Positions 57,633-64,000 of a stretch of 64,000 nt of DNA are shown here, in pieces. Below the pieces are notes generated by a model. That model had not been told where the DNA came from, made no database searches, and was given only the letters and a program-made list of their open reading frames with translations. Numbering within the stretch: the first letter of the stretch is position 1; each line of letters starts with the position of its first letter. Position numbers and translations under genes: made by a program. Source of the DNA: Myrica gale (taxonomy: Eukaryota > Streptophyta > Magnoliopsida > Fagales > Myricaceae); NCBI GenBank assembly GCA_963930655.1, contig OZ005605.1, forward strand, positions 17,491,501-17,555,500. Direction: 5' to 3'.

Positions 57633-59383
57633 AAATCTTTGTATAGTCTGAAATTGGCCAGTCGATAATGGTTCCACAAATTTTCTACCACTTTCCTGAC
57701 TTATAGATTCACAGAGTCCACTTCAAATTACTCTCTTTTTATCAAATTTGATGAGTCATATTTTATTACACGTATAGTTTACATTGATGACATTGAATTG
57801 CAAGCAACTCCTCTACTTCTGTTGCTACATCAAAATCCTAGTTAGATTCTTGTTTTAAGTTGAAGGATTTATGTCCTTTAAAATTTTTTTATTAGCCTTG
57901 AAGTAGCAAGGTCTACAACAGGAATTTCTTTATGTCAACATAAGTATTGTATGAGGTCATTGAAGATGCTGGTCTTCTAGCAGCCAAGCCCACTTTCCAT
58001 TCCCATGGATTCTACCCTACGGCTTAATAGAATAGATGAAGAGTTACTTGAAGATCCAAGTTCTTATAGAAGATTAATAGGAAGACTTTTTACTTGACTA
58101 TTACTTGACCTGAAATATGTTCTGCAGTCAATACATTGAGTCAATTTGTATCTCAATCTCGACAGCCTCATAACTCTGAAGCTCTCAAAGTTTTAAAGTA
58201 CAGAACGGCTCTCCAGGCCAAGACATCTTCATATCTAGCTTCTCATCTATCCAGTTAAAAGCTTTTTGTGATGCTGACTGGGGAGCTGCCCAGACACCCG
58301 AAGATCAGTCATGGGCTACACTATTTTTTTGGGGAATTCTTTGATTTCGTGGAAATCAAAGAAGCAAGCTACTGTCATCCGGTTTTCTAATGAGGTGAAG
58401 TATAGATCAATGACTATGACATGGTGTAGATTGAAGTGGTTGATGACTCTTCTTCATATTTTCACACTGTTCACGACAAACCAACCCTTCTCTTCTGTGA
58501 CAGCAAGACAACACTCTACATTGTAGCCAATCTCGTGTTCCATGGAAGAACCAAACATATAAAGATCGATTGCCGCTTGGTTCGAGACATGGTTCAGCGA
58601 AAATTGGTTAAATTCATGTAACCTCTGGCCATCAATTAGCTGATTTACTAACAAAGCCCTTATCCACAGATTTATTTCATTCTTTAGTTACCAAGCTCGG
58701 TTTGTTAAACATCCACAGTCCAGCTTGAGGGGGGCTATTAATTAGACTGTTACGACTGTTATACAATTGTTAGCTTAGTCAGCAGATTCTTTACAGAGTT
58801 AAAGCTCTGTTCAGTCGTGTATATAAGTCACTCTGTATTTTTATTAGTTCTTACATTATTCAATATACAAGAATTCATTCTCTTGAATCCAATAGAATCT
58901 GGCACATTAGTTCTGAAGTTATCAAGGTTAGTGGAAGATCCACTCAAGCGCCTCCAGGCTCTACCTAATTTAAGTGTTCTTTACCTCTATCAAGGCTTTG
59001 ATGGGGAAGAAATGCATTTCGAGGAAGGGAGCTTTCGGAAAGTCAAGAAGCTCAGACTTCGAAAGATGGATGGGTTAAGGATGCTGAAAATAGACAGAGG
59101 AGCATTGCCTCTTATCAGGAACTGGAAATAGGACCATGCCCGCAGCTGATGGAGATACCCTCTGGGATCCAGCACCTTAAAAGCCTCAGTACATGATGTG
59201 GAGGCAGAATTTGTGCTTGGTATGCAACCGGGAGGTCGAAATTTTTGGAAAGTCAAGAAGGTAACTACAGTCCGTTTACAGTATCGTATTGAAGGAGAGC
59301 GGTATCACATGTTCAGATTTGTTGCAGCTCTTCCAAGGGTATGTCCTGCAGGCTCCCAATGCCATGCACCTCAAACAAGGTAA

Positions 59384-61462
59384 ACGATTTTAATCTAAAG
59401 CATTGCCAATGGAAAATGTTCTCAATTTTCCCCCTTGATATAAAATGATGAAATTGTTCAGAGTATGTAGCTGACTTACCTGATCTTGTAGCTGGTCAGA
59501 ATTTTAAAGATAAGCTTAAGTTGGGGGAACTTTTACTACATTCAAATTGTCAACTGTGCAACTTCCTTTTTTGTTTTTTGTTTTTTCTTCTCATAAACGT
59601 ACAGTGGATAGAGAGTTTACCCCCTAGGAGCCTTGTCTACGTGAAACGCGTGTCCTTGACTTGGGAAATATATAACGTTTGAGGATGATTTGTTTTCTCC
59701 TTAGTTGTCTTCAATGGCTAAAAAGGGGTGGCTAACATGGTGAGGTCCTTCCTGAGGCAATTTAAAGCGAAAAATAGGGCTTTCCTCTATAAACAGTGTC
59801 CTGATCCCTCTAAGGAATTATTTGTACTTTTCAAAATAAACAGGATTTCTTCATTTCCTAGAATAAGATGTCAACCTTGTCACATCTGATAACCAAAGAT
59901 CTCTTCTTAATCCATATATCTAGTGGATTGTACCAAGTTAATCTCATGCATGAGTGATAATTGGTACCAGGAAACAAGCTAAACTTCGTTTATTTTACTA
60001 TAAAGCCAACTTTGTATGTTCAAATCCTATTCTAACGATTGGAAGTTAGTTACTAATTAATCTGAAACCAATTTATATTGACTTTGTGCATAGCGACCAA
60101 CAAATTTCCAATGCATAAGTAATTGTACTACTTACCAAAAGACAAAAGCAACTCTATCCAATGTTGAAGTTCTAACACCTAAAATACTACAATAATGAAG
60201 TATATTTCTGTAGCTATTAAGGTATCTTGTTCAAATAGGAAGCAAAACATAAGCAAACGTAAAACACACAAAAATGATCATGAAAGTGCAAGGAATAAAA
60301 ACAACTATAGGAATATTGTCATAGTGACCGTCCTCTTCATGTTTTCCCAATCAAACACAGACTGAAATGCAATCTTTACATACAATGAGTCATCAAGCCA
60401 TTCCGTTTTGCTTTTATTTCTATTCTTCTTCTTGCTACTGCAAAAGAACAATCAAATTATTTAAATGCATCTGTGTTTGGTAACCCGTCATTTTGAAAAA
60501 ATTCCCCATTAAATAAACGAAGGCTCTTCTAAAGGCACAGTGACAAACATTCTGTTGTATTGCTTTCAAATATTTTCGACTTTTTAATTTAACCACATCC
60601 TGGAAAGAGCATCATAAATTTAAAATGATATATTTTAAAAAACCTGTGGAAAATACGACCACATGAACCTTTTTAAAAGCATGAGAAGCTCCAAAATTCC
60701 TCCAGTTCTCATTCTGTCCTAGCTTGCATTTCACCATTCTAGGGAATGAAGCTTCTGGGGAAGTGATCTCGTTGAGACTAGTAGTCCCTTGTGCGTGAGA
60801 TGCAGTTGAACACCGTCAAAAGTAGTCACCATTTGATAAAGCAAACCTAGAAAACAGATTTTACAAATGATACTGATACAAGTTGCACTGGTGATCCAAG
60901 TATGAGCGACACTACTGCAATTGGTCAGGAAGACTATCCGATCTCATCGGGAGACATTGACCTCCATGTAATTCCATTTCTTAATCCTTCATAGAGATCC
61001 TCTTATAGCGAATAACCTAGAGTTATTAATACAACTTAGTTAAGAGACGGAAATACAGTAGAGTCGAAGTGAAAGGATGTTTACTTACCCAAAAGAAAAA
61101 AGGTGAAAGGCTATTAAGCAATTTGGAGCATGTCTCACCAATCTACCAGCAAAATGCACACACATATTCTCTTAATAATTCGCAATGTATATAGCGGTAT
61201 GCAGGAGAGAATGAGGCATAGAGAAAGAAAAAATAACTGAAAAACAAATCCACATCTATTTTCTCCTACTCACATTTGATAAAAACAGTAGGGAAACTGG
61301 CACATGGTGACCTATCAAGCATTATCAGATAATCTATCTAGAGGAGGGTTCCAACTTCTCTGTTTTATCCCATTACAACCTGAGAGTAGAGTACCTAATT
61401 GGTTACCCCTAGGTATTTCCCATATTCTGATCCAGATTGCAGCTAATGGCACATCTACAGAG

Positions 61463-61493
<31 letters not shown>

Positions 61494-62528
61494 TACCTAA
61501 ATGTTTTGCATCCATCTCTCCTATCTGACCCCTTCATTGGACTCCCCAACTTCCGACCACATTCTAATTGACCGCATGTTGTCGACCAAAGTTGCCTCTA
61601 AAGTCAAAGAACAATCACCAGTTTCCTTCAAGAATATCAAGAAGCATATATTGCTCAAACCACAGAGAAATACTGAAGATTAGGATGACATTAGAATCTC
61701 CTCTTCTCGGGCCTACTTGCAGAGCCAAAACTGGGCAATGGCCAATCTAACTGCTTCAGAAGCCAGGCACACTACTTTCTACCAACAGAAGCATAGGTTG
61801 TGCAACAATTATAATATGGCAAAGACCCATATATTTTAAAAACACTCTTTTACTTTTCCCATTCGGTTGCTCTTCTGTTTAAAAGAAGGCTTTTAATGAG
61901 GGTCTTCCAAATATACCCTTTTTTCTTAGCTAATTTCTTTAACTTCTAAAACAACTACAGGAACGTATTGACTTGGAAAAGAAAATTGCACTATTCCAAC
62001 CACCATGAGGGCTATGCAGGACAAATATAGCACGTAGTTCTCTTTTATTTTATATTCCAGCATTAAGATTGAACAGATGAAGAAAATCTATGGCTTTGAA
62101 AGAAAGAAAGGTTCAACATAATGGTAACCAATGTCAATCGCGAGAAATAGATACCAAAGGCAGCAAGGCCAAAATCAATGACGAAGCAAACAGGAAAACG
62201 AGCAAAGCTTGTTCAAACATCAAAGACCAGTAGTTACATTTTAAACATGACAATTCTGAAACAAAGTTCGAGTAGTTTTCTTTCCTCTCACCCTGTAGAA
62301 GTGCTAAAGAAGTTTCATAGATAAGTAATGAGTGCCAATGTAGAGAGAATGCGGCCAGCCGTTATCTTTGTTCAAGAAAATAATTCAGCCCAATTGGATG
62401 TACCTCAAACTCTATACATATAGGAAAAATTTGTCCTATACCGTCAATTGTAAAAAAAAGTAAGTAAATTTCAAAATTCTGGCACTTCATCTCGAAATCA
62501 CCTCTCATTATTCAATAGCATACCTGCT
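59384..62528. other. long intergenic stretch
   Basis: No gene could be named in these 3 kb. A CT microsatellite lies at about 61461-61494. The open frames at 61304-61750 cross it or lack motifs. The right end probably includes the 3' UTR of the PPR-like gene. Confidence 0.5.
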
Positions 62529-63326
62529 TTAGTCTGTCCAAACGGCAATCATCTGTTCGAACAATTCCACAACTTTCTTCACAGTCTCATCACCACCACC
62601 ATCCTCAACCCAAACCAAAGCCTCATTCAACTCCACTGCTTCCTTAATCCTTGCCTCTCTCAACAAGCCCCTATAAACCCACTTCCTCAACACCCTCCCC
62701 GGCACCAAATTCAGAGCCACCATCGACCTCAAAACCTTCAAGGCTTCAAGAACCATCCCATTCCTACAAAAGCCACAAACGAGAATCCCACAAACCTTCT
62801 CATCAAGCACGCACGGCGAGTCCGGCCTCACCATCCAGTTGAACACTTTCAAGGCCTCCATGGGCTTGTGCTTCCTGAAATATGAAGCAACGAGCATAGT
62901 GTTGATAGGTGTGAGGTAAGTGTGCGCCCCTGGGCTGTGCTTGAGGCGGTTGAGGAGGGACATGGGGAGGGTCATGTCGGGCTGGGAAGCGAGGGAGTCG
63001 GCGAGAATGGAAAGAGAAATGGATTTGGGAAGTGGATTTGTGAGGAGGGCTGTGGTAATAAGGTGGATTGCTGTGGGAAGGTGGTTTGACAGGCAGAGGC
63101 GCGGGAGGAGGAGGTTGATCTTCGTGAGCTCTTCTTGGGTAAGACTTGCAATGGATGAAGAAGCTTCTTCACTGGAAGAAGACGAAGAAGAATAAGAAGA
63201 AGCATAAGAAGAAGCATAAGAAGAAGACGACGAACGCCGTGCAGCGGAAGGTTGGAAGACGACGAAGATAGAGAACTTTGAGGGAGAAGCGAGAGAATGA
63301 AGCCGTTTGAGTTTGAAGGAACTCAT
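62529..63326 (-). CDS. pentatricopeptide-repeat-like protein, single exon
   Basis: The 265-codon open frame has no intron, as is usual for PPR genes. The N-terminus is basic and Ser-rich (MSSFKLKRLHSLASPSKFSI, then a long Ser/Tyr run around residues 31-60), which fits an organelle targeting peptide. The middle has helix pairs (LTQEELTKINLLLPRLCLSN, LPTAIHLITTALL) and at least two degenerate PPR units (TMLVASYFRKHKPMEALKVF and ILVCGFCRNGMVLEALKVLR, about residues 140-205), followed by VPGRVLRKWVYRGLLREARI. There are no E or DYW domains, so it is a short P-type-like PPR protein; the RNA target is unknown. The Ser run comes from GAAGAAGAN repeats and probably varies in length between individuals. 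No symbol can be given with confidence. Confidence 0.82.
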   Translation of the reverse strand: MSSFKLKRLHSLASPSKFSIFVVFQPSAARRSSSSSYASSYASSYSSSSSSSEEASSSIASLTQEELTKINLLLPRLCLSNHLPTAIHLITTALLTNPLPKSISLSILADSLASQPDMTLPMSLLNRLKHSPGAHTYLTPINTMLVASYFRKHKPMEALKVFNWMVRPDSPCVLDEKVCGILVCGFCRNGMVLEALKVLRSMVALNLVPGRVLRKWVYRGLLREARIKEAVELNEALVWVEDGGGDETVKKVVELFEQMIAVWTD

Positions 63327-63465
63327 TCTGTTTCATGCTGCTTGGCTGCTCCCTCGCTACATTGCTTCGTATTGTTCTCCTCTGAAATCTGAGCCGTTTC
63401 TGTTTTGTATTTTTAAATATGTTTTTTCCTTTTTCCCATAATTTTTTTTTTAATTTGACATTTTG
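63327..63465 (-). promoter_or_regulatory. short promoter space between the PPR-like gene and a MITE
   Basis: Only about 140 bp lie between the start codon and the fold-back MITE. No clear TATA box on the minus strand was found, so the MITE probably lies within the promoter. Confidence 0.35.
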
Positions 63466-63815
63466 ATCCTTAAATTTATACTCTTTTGATAAATGAGTCA
63501 TTCACTTTGAAATTTCAAAATTTTAGTCCTTGAATTTTCTTTGTTTAACGAAATGGTCTTTCCGTTCTTCTGTCGTCCATATGCTTAATGAATTTGAAGC
63601 GGTCGACCGAATATATCTGTAAAAAGTGAGCGGTCGACCGCTACATAAAGAGATCGACCGGTACAAATTTGCTGACGTGTCAGAGAGCTCCGTTAAGTAT
63701 ATGGACGAGAGACTGACGGAAAAACCATTTCGTCAAACAAAAAAAATCCAAGGACTAAAATTATGAAATTTGAAAGTGAATGACTCATTTGCCAAAGGAG
63801 CATAAACATGAGGAC
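63466..63815. mobile_element. fold-back MITE with GGTCGACC repeats in the loop
   Basis: Two imperfect inverted arms of about 120 bp share AATGAGTCATTCACTTT, AATTTTAGTCCTTG, GACGAAATGG and CGTCCATATRCTTAA in opposite orientation. The loop has GGTCGACC at 63601 and 63632 and GATCGACC at 63652. A TSD could not be set because arm similarity fades gradually. Confidence 0.75.
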
Positions 63816-64000
63816 GGTTGAAAAAATTACCATTTAACAATTTGGAAGTGCCCTCGAAAAATTTAACTCATTTCTTTTCTGGTGCGCTAAACATATCTGT
63901 CAATGGCCGTCAGAAAAAAAAAAATTTATGATATTAATTTTAGATGTCCATAATTTTTTCTTCTTCTTCTTTCCCTAGGTAATTTGGTTGGCAGGTAGCT
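63816..64000. other. unassigned DNA at the window end
   Basis: AT-rich, with no recognised feature. Confidence 0.5.

Larger units (their letters stand above)
53886..58730 (+). pseudogene. Copia gag-pol polyprotein, multiply broken
   Basis: Pieces in order are gag (NYSSWHCSMSMTLTIKNKLG, FTQSNGPQVFHI, FLMGLDEKFSHARGQIL), a zinc knuckle in which the expected first two Cys are Tyr (YTHYGKSGHTIEKCYRLHGF), protease with the DTGA active site (SWILDTGAMDHM, near 55090), integrase core with [20 protein letters not shown] (near 55890), reverse transcriptase (GIDYFDTFSSVAKLTTVHCL, HHLDVNNTFLHGEH), the catalytic YVDD motif seen as YIDD (VYIDDIEL, near 57780), and RNase H (FCDADWGA and later FHGRTKHIKIDCRLVRD). 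Stops and shifts separate most of them. A 253-bp tandem duplication lies in the integrase region, and a LINE splits the reverse transcriptase. Confidence 0.88.
53607..58894 (+). mobile_element. Copia LTR retrotransposon, degenerate, with 5-bp TSD
   Basis: The 5' LTR (53607-53785) and 3' LTR (58736-58894) both begin TATTARTTAGACTG and end ATCCAATA; the 5' copy has about 20 extra bases from a short internal duplication. The TSD GAATC is exact (53602-53606 and 58895-58899). A TGGTAGG-type primer-binding stretch follows the 5' LTR and the purine tract GAGGGGGG precedes the 3' LTR. A TATATAAG box lies in each LTR. Domain order gag, protease, integrase, reverse transcriptase, RNase H is that of Copia. 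Confidence 0.94.
53204..59383 (+). pseudogene. second RPM1-like NLR pseudogene (LRR part), split by a Copia element
   Basis: The LRR part is closely similar to the neighbouring NLR pseudogene: YDLEMETSLQSMQRLKIHQG, GCLKDLQTLSLLEANHQGAG, SSITEDEVLDLQSISSPPQV and RLEKLPNWISELQN. A Copia retrotransposon follows (53607-58894). After it come GTLVLKLSRLVEDPLKRLQA, LYQGFDGEEMHFEEGSFRKV, LKIDRGALPLI and, after a shift, WKVKKVTTVRLQYRIEGERY. The coiled-coil and NB-ARC domains are absent. Even with the Copia element and one TSD removed the frame does not join exactly, so an indel was present or arose later. The two NLR fragments look like decayed tandem paralogues. Confidence 0.87.

Noticed and set aside
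53607..58894. An active Copia retrotransposon
   Set aside because: LTRs and TSD are clear, but the polyprotein has many stops, a damaged zinc knuckle, a tandem duplication in integrase and a LINE in reverse transcriptase.
61304..61750. Cluster of 60-74-codon frames as a small gene
   Set aside because: They overlap on both strands across a CT microsatellite and contain no recognisable domain.

Overview
This window is nuclear DNA from a flowering plant, most likely a woody eudicot. The real genes have many short exons separated by AT-rich introns with GT/AG borders. There is no operon structure. About half of the sequence is recognisable transposable-element debris. The LINE proteins, the TT8-like bHLH and the RPM1-like NLR proteins look like those of Fagales (walnut, oak and relatives), but that placement is an impression and was not tested.

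Four loci look intact. TAM41 (10294-13942, +, 10 exons, 329 aa) is the mitochondrial CDP-diacylglycerol synthase of cardiolipin synthesis. A mARC/MOSC-domain molybdoenzyme lies at 16360-19507 (-, 8 exons, 297 aa). PTAC14, a SET-domain subunit of the plastid RNA polymerase complex, lies at 34336-40263 (-, 13 exons, 482 aa). A single-exon PPR-like protein lies at 62529-63326 (-, 265 aa). For the first three, every exon was placed by GT/AG borders and the codon phase closes exactly from ATG to stop.

Between them lie broken genes: a 5' fragment of TAM41 created by a segmental duplication (1980-2988); a HAD-hydrolase pseudogene (4457-5186); a cationic amino-acid transporter fragment (15209-15690); a TT8-like bHLH with two nonsense codons (19968-21107); an OTP84-like DYW-class PPR gene split by a LINE (25822-31348); and two neighbouring RPM1-like NLR pseudogenes (44430-47617 and 53204-59383).

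The mobile-element layer is well preserved and much of it can be bounded to the base by target-site duplications (TSDs). It includes hAT elements (1-1274 partial, 6380-7743, 23718-25774, 48833-52005), a TRIM (2240-2585), a Mutator-like element carrying pieces of a DM13/DOMON host gene (41636-43151), a Mutator-type MITE (44501-44731), a solo LTR (45268-45630), a hAT-type MITE (46092-46308), a Copia element (53607-58894) with a LINE nested in it (57385-57632), a twin-primed LINE (about 27915-30598), a Gypsy-like LTR (32534-34022) and a fold-back MITE (63466-63815).

The least ordinary signals are three tracts of serial short hairpins with different sequences but the same architecture (41424-41565, 43744-43880, 48650-48790), and tandem arrays built on 8-bp palindromes with a TCGA core (22269-22462, 24528-24799, 63601-63659). 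No new enzymatic or defence system was found. Long stretches (13943-15208, 21108-22260, 52014-53203, 59400-62528) hold nothing that could be named.
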